A stretch of 64,000 nucleotides of DNA from Monocercomonoides exilis (Eukaryota; Preaxostyla; Oxymonadida; Polymastigidae): contig LSRY02000061.1 in the NCBI GenBank assembly GCA_001643675.2, positions 124,001 through 188,000 on the forward strand, given 5' to 3'. Position numbers and translations under genes: made by a program. Position 1 is the first letter of the stretch; each line of letters opens with the position of its first letter. Below are positions 1-10,693 of the stretch, piece after piece. A model generated the notes under the pieces. That model ran no database searches, was not told where the DNA came from, and worked only from the letters and a program-made list of their open reading frames with translations.

Positions 1-3000
1 ATATCATTTCCGCAAAAGCTGCGAGCCGATGAATTGCAAGCGTTTGCTGAATTATTCTCGAAAACTATGTGATGCAGCTCAATCGGATTCCCGCTCTGAA
101 TAAACAGGCAACCACCTCTTCCTGATTGTTTTGCAGTGGCAGAGCAGAAAGAAAATCTGCAATTATCAATTACAAGATTTGTTTTGGTTTTTTCATCGAA
201 ATGTTTATTAGATGATGCGACACAAACTCCACCTCCTGCTGTCGTTGCTTTACATCGAGTGAAATTGCAGCTTTCCCATTTAATGGCACTGTCAATTGAT
301 GATACAGCTCCGCCTTGTCCAAGCTGTTTGATGCTTTTGGCTGTGTTAAGTGTTGATGAAACATCGCCAGCAATGCATGAATTAAAAAAGCAGTTGGAAA
401 TAAGCACATTGCTTTGTTTGCAAGCATGAAGTGCACCACCGGCATGTTCGCTTCGACACATGTTCATTTTGGTGTTTGTGATGTTGGCGGAGCACTGAGT
501 AATTTGAATGGCACCGCCATAAGGTGATTCAAAATTTACGTTCTGAGAGAACTCACGATTGTGCGTTGATCTGACAAAGCAGTCGTGAAATACACAGTTA
601 TCGATGAAAATCCGTGAGAGCGTTGCGTTGACAGCGCCTCCGCCGATAGAAGAAGAGCATCCAGTGAAGTTCGAAGACGAGATTAATACACTGTATGGTC
701 CAAATAAGCCCAATGCGCCTCCGCTTCCTCCAGCTGTGAATACGCTTTTGTCTCTTTCATCTGCACACAGCACCTGCTCGGGGGCAGAACATGAATTAAA
801 CAAGCATTCCTTTACAGACAAAGTCGAGCTTCTTGCCTGCATTTGCACGATACATGCTCCGCCTGTCACACGCAATTGTCTCTTTGCTGCATCTTCATGC
901 GGTACAGTCCTCTTACTTCCTGTTTGAAAAGTGCATGATGTGAAATTTGTTCTTGCTAGATTAACTTCGCATTTTCCCTTTGTTTCAACATGAATGCATG
1001 GTGCTGTAGCAAAAGTTCTCGATATTGAAAATGAAGGCATGTCCTTGTTTTGCACAGGAGCCCAATTTCCAGACATTGACTGAGTCTTCTGAATAGCTTT
1101 AAATAGTGAATCTTCGATTGATACAAAGGAAGTGTTTCCTGCAAAGAGAAGAGTTCCGCTATCAAATGAAGCAAGCGAAGCTTCGCCAAATGTGCATCTC
1201 CGAATTGCAACTGAGCCGGCCAAAGCCAAAAGAAATATTCCTGAAAGTTCAGAATTTGTTGAAGTGGAAACGGATGTGGGATGAAATGTTGAAGTGATTG
1301 AGTTGTTAACGTTATTGTTGTGTGAAGTGATGAATCTTTGCGAATTCGAAGTGAAGGTGGAAACCTTTGAATTAACTTGGAGATCTTCTAAAATACACTC
1401 GCTATTCTCCAGCATCCTGATAAAAATGAATTCTTTGCCAGAAAAGGCTCTGAGAAGTTTCAATTTTGAAAGTGTGAAATCTCCCTTTGCTTTTATGTCG
1501 AACATTGCTGTCTCCTTTCCTGGTTCATCCAATAATTTTTGAGAAGCAATCCATGGAGTAATCAATCCATCAGCTTTCGTAACTGTGATAGAAGCATTTG
1601 ACACAGTAATCTGGCACTGCTTATCTGCAAACGTTTCTCCAGCAAGCATTAAAACGATTTTCTTTTTAGTCTTTTGCTGATCATGTTGTGGGGTATCTTC
1701 TGGTTTATCATCTTCATAGTACCGTTTTGCTTCATCTAGGCAAAACCTAAGAGTCAGGCATGCCTCTTCCAAGGCTCCTCCGCATCCAACTACGTCCTCT
1801 CCTCCGTACTTGCCTTTTCCTTCTCCCTTCGGTTCAGCATAAACATAGAATGTTGTGCGATGCCTTGCGCTGTCTGGAAGAAGTCCATCTTTGTCTTGGT
1901 GTAACGAACCAGAGGCAACCACAAATCGAGGGTGTGCAGACGACGAACGGCAAGAAGGTACAGTTTCGTAAGTCCAGTGGTTAGTCTTCAGATGAGCCTC
2001 ATTTGCATCGGCAATGTCATTTCCTATCCATCTTTCATTGGATGCCAAAAAAGAATCATCAGAAATTGAGAAAATTGCTCTATTGGCCGATTGATGATTC
2101 TCAACGCTGTTGTTTGAAAAGGTGCATTCAGAAATCAAACTATGCCCAGAAGAAGCAGCAGCATTGAAGATTGCGCCTCCTCCAATCGCTGTTTCTTCGT
2201 TTATTTCTTTGAAGCTTTCGCTTTCAGATCTGCTCGCAACTGTGTGGACTTTGCATCTGGAAAAAGTGCATTTTCTAATCGAAAACGCAAGTGGAGACTC
2301 AAAAAATATCGAACCACCAAAGTTTTCGCACTGGCAATCAAAGCAGCCGCACTCGGCAAGCTCAAGATGCATTCCACTTTTTTCAGTTGCGTTAAGAGCA
2401 CTGAAAAATAGAACACCTCCGCTTCCGGAAGTTTTGCAGTCGCTGAAATTGCATAAATGAAATGAAGTTCGTCCTTCAATAAAGGAAGAAGAGCCATCAA
2501 AGAAGATAGCACCTCCACCTATTGATTTGTGAGAAGTTGATTTTGAAGAAGCTGAACAGTTGATAAAGGAGCATAGCTCAAATTGAGCAGTTAATTGAGA
2601 AGGATGTGAGTTGTTTCTGTTATTAACTTTATCTGTTTCGTTATTGAAAAAGACTGCAATAGCTCCTCCAGAATCTGCGGAGGAAAGAAGAAAATTTGAA
2701 TGGCGCGCTTCTAAGTAAGCGGAGCAGCCTTCGGAAATGTTCATGAAAACGCATCCACCAAAACTGCTAGCATCAGATTCTGCAGCACATCTTTGAAATG
2801 AGCAACTATTCATTTTTAATGTGCATGTGGCTTTGTCATTGGCATCGTTCGCAGAAGTTTCTGAATAATCTCTAAACTCAAATGCGTTGAAGTTATCTTC
2901 ACGACTTTGTGCAACAAGGTCGGTGGCTTCAATGTAAACTGCACCTCCGCAAGAAGCGGCTTTTGCTTGGAAGAGAACTGCCTCGAGTTCGACCAAGTTC

Positions 3001-4040
3001 ACGTCTTTCGCATATAAGACTCCTCCCTTGTCTGAAGATATGTCATCACGAGATAATTTATTATCGAAGATATCGAATGTGGATAATGAAATAGAAACAT
3101 TGATATTTTCGACGTAAAATATTCCTCCTTTGTGTGAAGAGGAATTAAATATATTTTCCTTTACGCTCATTGATTCGACTGAAAAAAGCATGCTATTTCC
3201 TTTGGACCCTTTGATCATAAACAAGCCTCCATTCGAATTTTCTGCTTTATTTAAAGTGCACGATGAAACGGAGCAATGGACTAGTTTTACTGAACCCTTT
3301 GAATCATCATTCTCACTTGAATTTATGAAAACAGTGCAAATCCTCGAATTATCTTTAAATTTTAAATTTTTGAACTTCACATCCAAAAGGTGAACATTAA
3401 CTTCCTCTGATAAGCAAGATATGCACGAGCCAATCTGTAAATTAAGTGAGGAAAAAACAACATTATTCATTTTCAACGAAGAAGTCTCATTCATTAAAAA
3501 AAGTGTAATTTTTTGGTAATCTTCAATTGAAGATGTAATCGTACATGAGTTAATGTTAGCAATTGATTTTCCATTCATTTCAAACAGGTGAAGCTCGTCA
3601 TTCAAAGATTTTGAACAATCCAAACAAAAAGAAAGAGTATTCCAAGAAATAGAAATGTTTGTAAATGAAAATCCAAATCCATTTTCATATACGGGTTTAA
3701 TAATTGTGGGTTTTTCATTTGTACCAGAGACATTTATTGATTCTAAAACGAAATAGCCAAATCAAACAACAAAAGAAATGAGCAAACTAAAAATTTTCAA
3801 AGGCAATTCTTCGAAATTCCCCTCTTCATAAATAATATTTTCCACATCAATGTTTTGGGAAAGCATGATATTAAGCGACTTACACGGCAATTCTTTTGAT
3901 TTTCCGCATCCAGAGTCTGCCGAACCATTTAACGCAATGTACCCCAAATTTTCATTTAAGACGGAATTTGCATGAACAGTTTCTGTTGGCGACTTGCAAT
4001 TTAATAAAATGAAAACCGATAAAATCAACTTAATAATCAT
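1..4040 (-). CDS. Secreted beta-helix surface protein (5' complete, runs off left edge)
   Basis: Exon 1 is 3788-4040 and exon 2 runs from 3742 past position 1, giving more than 1,330 residues. The ATG at 4040 opens a hydrophobic signal peptide (MIIKLILSVFILLNC). A Gly/Ser-Asp segment follows with CG...LPCKSL near residue 50, the entry motif typical of polymorphic-outer-membrane-protein-like right-handed beta-helix proteins in oxymonads and trichomonads. The rest reads as short strand-turn repeats with motifs such as GGCLFI and FENNSA near the left edge, as in Pmp-type helices. The 45-nt intron (3743-3787, GTTTGC...TTTTAG) removes an in-frame TGA; joining gives KIFKSINVSG with the helix pattern intact. 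The C-terminus, and so any membrane anchor, is outside the window. The protein is probably on the cell surface or secreted, with adhesion or scavenging as possible roles. The family call is based on pattern only. Confidence 0.75.
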
Positions 4041-4192
4041 CTGAATTCAGACACTTTAAGTATGGATTGTGATTGATCATGAATCATGAACTCGGTTGTT
4101 TTTTGAATTGCGTGATATTATAAATATTCCTATATTTTTTCACTTAACCGAAATTGCATAGAGAAAAACAATAACCATTTTAAAATTTGTTG
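4041..4192. promoter_or_regulatory. Short divergent intergenic region (putative bidirectional promoter)
   Basis: Only 152 bp separate the start codons of the beta-helix gene (leftward) and the BTB-SPRY gene (rightward). The stretch is AT-rich with no reading frame. Both upstream regulatory regions must lie here or inside the neighbouring genes. No specific motif is claimed. Confidence 0.4.
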
Positions 4193-5538
4193 ATGGATGA
4201 ACTTTTTGCAAAGTACCAACAAGAATTATCGGAAGAGCGTAAGGCTCTTCAATTAAAAAAGATGAAATTTAATGATGAATATGAAAAGGATAAAGAGATG
4301 CTCTTTCGCGAGCAGGAAAGCTTTTTGGAAGAAAGACAACGTTTTGAAGAAGAAGAATCTGCATTTGATGAAATGGTTCAAACGGAAGAGCAAGTTTGTT
4401 TTTTAGATTATCCTGCATCTTTTCATAGAAATTATTTAGCGTGATGAAGTAATTTTATTAAATGTTGGAGGAAAGAATTTTTCAACTCTAAGATCAACTC
4501 TCACAAGGTTTTTTTAACATTCATTGATAAAGTTTGAAATTTTATTTATGTTTTTTGTTTTGCAGATATGAGGATTCAATGTTGAGTGCAATGTTCTCGT
4601 TTGAATGAATTTTTCTTTAAGTGTAATTTAAATATTTATAATTCTTTTGAATTCCGATTAAATTAATTTCAAGTGGAAGGCATCATCTTGGAAAAGACAA
4701 CGATGACAGGATCTTTATTGATAGGGATCCGGATATTTTCTCGATGATTCTTGAATTTCTGAGAACGGGTATAATACCAATGCCAAAGAACAATGAGGAA
4801 GAAGAACTCCTTCGTCGAGAAATGGATTATTTTGCATTAGGGTTTTTATTAACTATTGTGCAATTTATGCTTATTCAAGTTTCTTTTTCTTATTTATTGT
4901 TTTATTTTTAGTCCTCCAAGAATTCCATTTTTGGAAAGATGGAATGCGAAATGGAAATCTGATGGGCTGACTCTGCGAGACGAAGGGCGGACGGTTGAAG
5001 TGATTGGCGAAGATAGAGATCATATTGTAATAATGGGGGATTCGAAAATAACTCATGGCTCTGTCACAGTGACAGTGCAGGTGACGATTCCTCGACCAAA
5101 TCGTTATTCATTCGGAGTATTGCCGGATATCCCTGCTTCATTCAATAAAGGCTTTGCATATAAAAGTGGTGTTCTTGGCTGGGGACTGCACGATCACACG
5201 AGCGCACTGGGAATTTACTGTCAAACGCAGCTGGTGGCTCCAAGCACATTGGGCTATGTCAGTGGAGATTTGGTATGGAATTATGTTTCATATTGTTATT
5301 GGCATAACTTCTGTGTTTTGGGGAAACTTTTTTTTTTGTTTTGATTCGGTTTTAAATATTTTGACATATTCACTTTCAGGTTACGATGACAATTGATGTT
5401 GATAGAGGTGATCTTATTTACAAAGTGAATGGAGTTAAGTGTGCTGAACTGTTATCATCTGAAGTGCTGAAGATGGGGGTTTATATTGCAGCCACGCTTT
5501 TTAATAAAGGAGCAATATGGAAAATTGTTGAATTTTGA
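4193..5538 (+). CDS. Coiled-coil / BTB (KCTD-type T1) / SPRY domain protein
   Basis: Six exons: 4193-4393, 4440-4507, 4566-4598, 4674-4841, 4912-5272 and 5380-5538, giving 329 aa. Residues 1-67 are a charged coiled coil. Residues 68-160 form a potassium-channel-tetramerisation-type BTB: EVILLNVGGKNFSTLRSTL, then YEDSMLSAMFSGRHH, then IFIDRDPDIFSMILEFLRTG. From about 165 to the end is a SPRY fold (GWGLHDHTSALGIY, then VTMTIDVDRGDLIYKVNGV and MGVYIAATLFNKGAIWKI). BTB domains oligomerise and often recruit Cul3, and SPRY domains bind protein partners, so a ubiquitin-ligase adaptor is plausible but inferred. The start is the ATG at 4193; a TTG six bases upstream is not needed. All five introns restore domain continuity, and the exons sum to a multiple of three. 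Confidence 0.85.
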
Positions 5539-6520
5539 TGTTTCTTCAAGATAAATTTTTATTACGATTTTTTTGAGTTTATAAACTCAGTAGACATTTC
5601 TGTTTCCATTCTTTAATAATTGTGGATTTTTTATAAAAAATTCTTCTTTTTTTTTTTTTAAGTATTTTGGAAAAGATACGAATCTTTGAGGGAAAAATGA
5701 AATTTCAAATTGAACTGCGTGAATGAAGTTCTTCAAATTGATTCAGTTCATCCCAATCCAATGGATCAATTTTGAAAGAATTGGACGTAAATGGAAGCAA
5801 CTGGTAACAATTCATGATAATTCATCATTGCCTCACAATTTTTCAATTTAATATTGTTTTTCTTTATTTATAAAGATTCATCAAAATAAATTGCATGAAT
5901 TTAGTTTCTATATTTCACTGTTTCAGTGTGTTATGAAATTAAAAGGTTTGTACAGGAGAAGAGAAAACGAGAAAATTCATAAAAAAATGAAAAAAACATT
6001 AAAATAAGTAATAAAAATCTCGCTAACTTGATTTCTAATAAAAAGTTTGGATAAAGAAAATATGCTTTCACAAATTTCGTATAAATAAAAAAATTTCCAG
6101 AAATACAATTTTCTAAAGGACTAACACCTGAATTTATCAGAATAAGAAATAAAAGCTAAATTTGAAATGGAGCATTTCCATACAAAGCTGAAGAACAAAT
6201 ACGTTGTTGTGAAGAAATTCAAAGTCACTACAATAACTGAAGGGAAAAGCGGATAAAGAAAAAAAAAATAAAAGAAAGTGAAAGAAAAAGAAAAATTCCT
6301 TTCAAACGATAAAATAGGCGCGAAACCTTCGGGGAAAAGCAAATTGAGTAAAAAAATCGAAAATAATTAATAAACAATAATATCTAGAAATACAAGCTAA
6401 TAATACATACAAATGGATATTTATTGCGACAATGCAAAAATATACCAAATAGAAAGTCAAAAAAAGGAAGAAAACAAATGAAACAAAAGAATAAAGAATT
6501 AAAAAAGAGCAAAAGAAAAA

Positions 6521-6600
6521 TAGTGAAAAAGAGAAAAGGAGAAAAAGAGAAAAAGAGAAAAAGAGAAAAAGAGAAAAAGAGAAAAAGAGAAAAAGAGAAA
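6521..6600. repeat. (AAAAGAG)-type polypurine repeat
   Basis: A run of GAAAAA/GAGAAA units (AAAAAGAG repeated with little variation), almost pure purine on the plus strand. Confidence 0.85.
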
Positions 6601-6740
6601 TATTTAATAAAAGGATAGAAGAGAAAATAGAAAAATGACGTTTGCATACAAACAAGAAAAGATAAGCGAAAAAATGGAAGAGCACGAGAGGACATTCATT
6701 CACTCACTCACTCATCCAATCATCTTCACACATCCGCCTC

Positions 6741-6816
6741 TCTTTCTCTTTCTCCTCTTTCTCCTTTTCTTTCTCCTTTTCTTTCTCCTTTTCTTTCTTT
6801 CTCTTTCTCTTTATTC
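6741..6816. repeat. CTTTTC/CTCTTT polypyrimidine tract
   Basis: About 75 bp of C and T only, built from TTTCTCC and TTTCTTT units. It is opposite in strand composition to the purine blocks on either side of it. Confidence 0.8.
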
Positions 6817-7026
6817 CCAAAAATAAACTATTGACGCAAAAAAATCAACCAATAATCAAGACGAGTAATAGACAACTCCTTTAAAATGATCGATTTCAGC
6901 CGTCTCTTTCTCAAATTGGGAAGAATCGAATAGGCAAACGATGACAACTATCAAAAACACACAAATAGTGATCACAAAAATTATAATTGTAATAATACTT
7001 CATGGATTTACACATATATAATTATC

Positions 7027-7122
7027 AAACTTAAAAGAAAAGAAAAGAAAAGAAAAGAAAAGAAAAGAAAAGAAAAGAAAAGAAAAGAAAAGAAAAAGAA
7101 AAAGAAAAAGAAAGAAAGAAAG
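7027..7122. repeat. (AAAAG)n microsatellite
   Basis: Roughly a dozen tandem AAAAG pentamers, passing into AAAAAG and then AAAG units. This is a pure purine tract of about 95 bp. Confidence 0.9.
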
Positions 7123-7755
7123 AAAAGAGCTAACTCTGTAAAAGATAATGAAAGAAAAACAAATGAATGCCAACTTGAGAGAACAAGAATCATTCGTCAA
7201 TTGCTCATAAGCAGAGAAGATAATCAAAACATATACTCTTAATGGAACGAGGACATTTTACGAAATGAATTCCTTCACAACTGCACGACAGCTTCCCGCG
7301 TGTCTGTTAGCATGCAATATTCTTTATTTCCTCTGCATTCTTCATCAAAAAATAATGTTTTGCTTTTTCTTTCAAAAATAAAGCAAAGAAGATAATAACT
7401 CATAAGGCTAAAAAATGAAATAGTTTGGGTAGAAGAGAACTATATGAAGAATAAGCAAGCACAAGAAGAGAACGTGGAGATATTGAAGAGGTACAAGGAA
7501 AAAAAAAATTGAAATAAAATCAAAACGAAATGAAAAAAACTAATTTTGACACCAAAATACAATTGATGAAGTTTGCATATTGAGGAATAATAAAAAATAA
7601 TGCTGACATAATTGTTATTACTTCAGCCATATGGCAATGCCGATGAAGCAGAGATATGCAAGACAAAAGCACAGCACAAACAAAAGCTAGAAGCAAGAAG
7701 AAAAAGATAAGATATTAAAAAGAAGAAGGAATAATGAAGGAGTTCAAAAAAACAG

Positions 7756-7758
7756 AAA

Positions 7759-7781
<23 letters not shown>
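7756..7781. repeat. Poly-A tract of 26
   Basis: An uninterrupted run of 26 A, followed by GAA repeats, about 75 bp beyond the stop codon of the minus-strand pseudophosphatase gene. Confidence 0.9.
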
Positions 7782-7789
<8 letters not shown>

Positions 7790-7852
7790 GGAAGAAGAAG
7801 AAGAAGAAGAAAGAAAACAAATCACACGCATATATATATCCACTTCATCCAT

Positions 7853-9801
7853 CTACTGCTTTGCCCACTCTCTTCCCTTCGACTGAATGCTTGACTGATA
7901 CGACCCTGCCGATCTGAGTGATTTGGGGGAGAAGAGCGAATTCGGGCTGATGTAGCGGGAGAGTGGAGAAGTGCTAGGGGAAGTGGTGCGGGTGAAGGGG
8001 ATGCTGTCTGGAAGAGGGCTTGTCGGGGAACGGGGCGAGAACGCAGTGTTGGCTGGCTTTTGTGGAGAGAGCGGGAAGTGCGTTGGGGTACTGAAACGAG
8101 ATGTGCCGGTGGCGAGGGATGAGGCGACGCTGTGGCTGGACTTGGTGAGAGGAAGGCCAGCTGCTCCAGAGAAGGAAAAGAAAGGAGGAGGCGGTGGGGG
8201 TAAGTAGGAGCGGGTGGGGGAGAGAAGAGAAGAGGATGAGGGGGATGAGGGGGAGGAGTGAGAGTAAGGGGAGGAAGGAGAGGAAGGTGATAATGGCCTT
8301 CCTTGCATTGGAGAGCTAGCCAATCTCTCTATCACTCCGTCTTTCTCCTTGGCATATCCTCCATCATCAGTCAAAGTGAACATGTTCGCAAACGCCTGCT
8401 GATTAGCAGAGCGGGAATAACTTGAGTGTGATGTGCCTATGCTCATACTCATGTTCATACTCATGTTCATGTTTGTACCATCGCCTGCACCAAAGGAGTT
8501 GTATGGATGGAGAGGAGGAATAGCTTCTGTGAGAGAATGACGCTGCTGTGGGAGAGTGGGAGGGAAGGAGAGGGAAGGAGAGGAAGGGGCAGAGGGAGAG
8601 GCAGAAGAAGCAGAGAGAAGAGGAGAATTGCAGGTGGGGGAGACGACGGTGCTGCTTGAGGGAGAAAGGAGAGGGGAAGAGCAAGGAGAAGAAGGCAAGG
8701 AATTTGGCTGGCTGACAGAGTGAATGTAGTTGTGTCTTTTCTTCCTTGCCTCGTAAGGAGGAGTGGCAGAAGTGGTGGGGGAGGCAGAAGAAGCACGGGA
8801 GAATTCGTTGCGTTGCATGTCAGGCGGAGAGAGGAGAGAAGAAGAAGGAGTAGAAGGAGACAGCTGCTTCTGGAGGGCGAGGGGGATGGGGCTGCGGATG
8901 GAGGAGAGGGTGGGAGGGCGAATGGAGGAGGAGGAAGGAGAGGAAGGAGAGGAAGAAGAAGGAGAGGAAGAGGAGGTGGAAGAAGAGGAAGAAGAAGTGA
9001 TGGAGGAAGTTGGGGTGATTGGTGTTGTTGTGGTGGATGTGATGGTGGAAGAGGAAGAAGAAGATGAAGAAGATGAAGAAGATGTTGATGATGAAAGATA
9101 AGAAGATGGAATATACGATGAAGAAGGTCTGTTTGGAGTGTTCAAAGAAGGCAGACAAGACGAATTTGAAGAGTTTTGTTGTGCATATTTTGACTGATAT
9201 TCAGAAGTTGCTGGCTGATTAGAGGGAAATGAAGGGGCCATTGATTTAGCAGAGTATAAACGAGAAGAATGAAGAGAAGAAGAATTGGAAGAGATAGAAG
9301 AGGTGTCAGAGGAAGAAGAAGAAGAAGATGATGATGATGATGATGATGATGAGGAAGAAGAAGTTGTAGTTATTCTCTTTCTCCTCTCAATTGGGTCTTG
9401 TGGGGAAGAAGAAGGAGAAGAGGCACGTGAATGGCCTGCTGATGCTGATAAGCCAGAAGAGTTATAATAACCAGAAGAAGAAGAAGAAGAAGAAGAAGAA
9501 GAAGAAGAAGAAGAAGAAGAAGAAGAAGAAGAAGAAGAATTAGTATTTCCATATCCAGCATTCGATTCGTGTGAAGCAGTTCCATTCTCTCTGAATGCAG
9601 GAGGAGAGTGAGGAGAATGAAGAGGTGTGGCAAAGGGGGTGTTGGCAGGGGGTGAGGTTGGAAGGAGAAGAGGCTGTCCTCTGCTGACAGGGCGAGCAGG
9701 CAGAGAGCGGCGGCGCTTGATGTGGCTGTAGGGCTTGGGGGGAGGTGCAGATATGCCTTCAGAGGGAGAGAAGGAGGAAGAGGGGGAGGAGGAGGAGGAA
9801 G

Positions 9802-9832
<31 letters not shown>

Positions 9833-10658
9833 GGGAGAAAACAAAGAAGTTTGGGAAAAGAGAGAAGTTTGAGAGGAAGTGGTTGATTGGAGAGAAGGGT
9901 GATCAGGAGGGAGGGCGGAAGAGAGAGGAGAAGAAGGAGAAGTGGAAGGGTGTTTTAAGCAAGGCAAAGGAGGAACATGAGGAGGTTTGTGTGTTTGGAG
10001 GGAGGAAGAGGAAGAGGAGGAGGAGGAGGAGGAGAAAGAAGAAGAGGAAGAAGAAGAAGTTAAAGTGGTGGAAGAAATAGAGGAGGAGGAGGAAGATAAT
10101 GTTGGGTGTGTTATTTTTGAGAGGTTGAGGGAAGGAATAACAGTTGAAGTGGGAGAATTTGAAGAAGATTTTGAAGAAGAAGAAATATTTCGAGGAGAGG
10201 GAGAAGAAGAACGAGGAGAAGGTGTTGTAGAAGAAGAAGCTGAAGAAGAAGAATTTTTCATCTGTGATTGTTTTGAAGAAGATTGTTTGGATGTCTGGAA
10301 GGAAAATCCAACATCATCGTGGATGGCAGGAGGGGTGAGAGGGAAAGAAGGAGAGAGAGAAGGAGAAAGAAGATCAGAAGGGGATGATATTGAATCAGTT
10401 GATGTTATTGGTGCATTTGTTTGATTGGTAGAAGAAGAAGAAATAGAAGAAGAAGGAGCATTAGCAATGTTATGCTTCGTGCTTCCTCTTCCTCTAACAT
10501 TGTCTGTTTCTGACGAGTATTCAGAACGAGAGGAGCTGTTATGAATTGCAGTGGATGCATCAGAGGTGTTTGTGAGTGAAGTTGTGTTGGTTGCATCGCC
10601 TGTTGCTTCAGAGAAGCAGGATTTGACTTGTGCGACTGGGCGGATGACGGATTTGGGG

Positions 10659-10693
<35 letters not shown>

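Larger units (their letters stand above)
5539..7852. other. Intergenic region with polypurine/polypyrimidine repeats
   Basis: About 2.3 kb with no supportable gene, lying between the converging BTB-SPRY and pseudophosphatase genes. The first 600 bp are plain AT-rich sequence. From about 6240 onward the plus strand is mostly purine with several simple repeats (listed separately) and one pyrimidine block. Reading frames here consist only of Lys/Glu or Phe/Ser repeats and are not credible. Confidence 0.7.

Noticed and set aside
3762-3764. TGA inside the beta-helix frame as Trp codon or selenocysteine
   Set aside because: A 45-nt GT-AG intron spans it, and TGA ends other conserved genes here (NIP7, BTB-SPRY).
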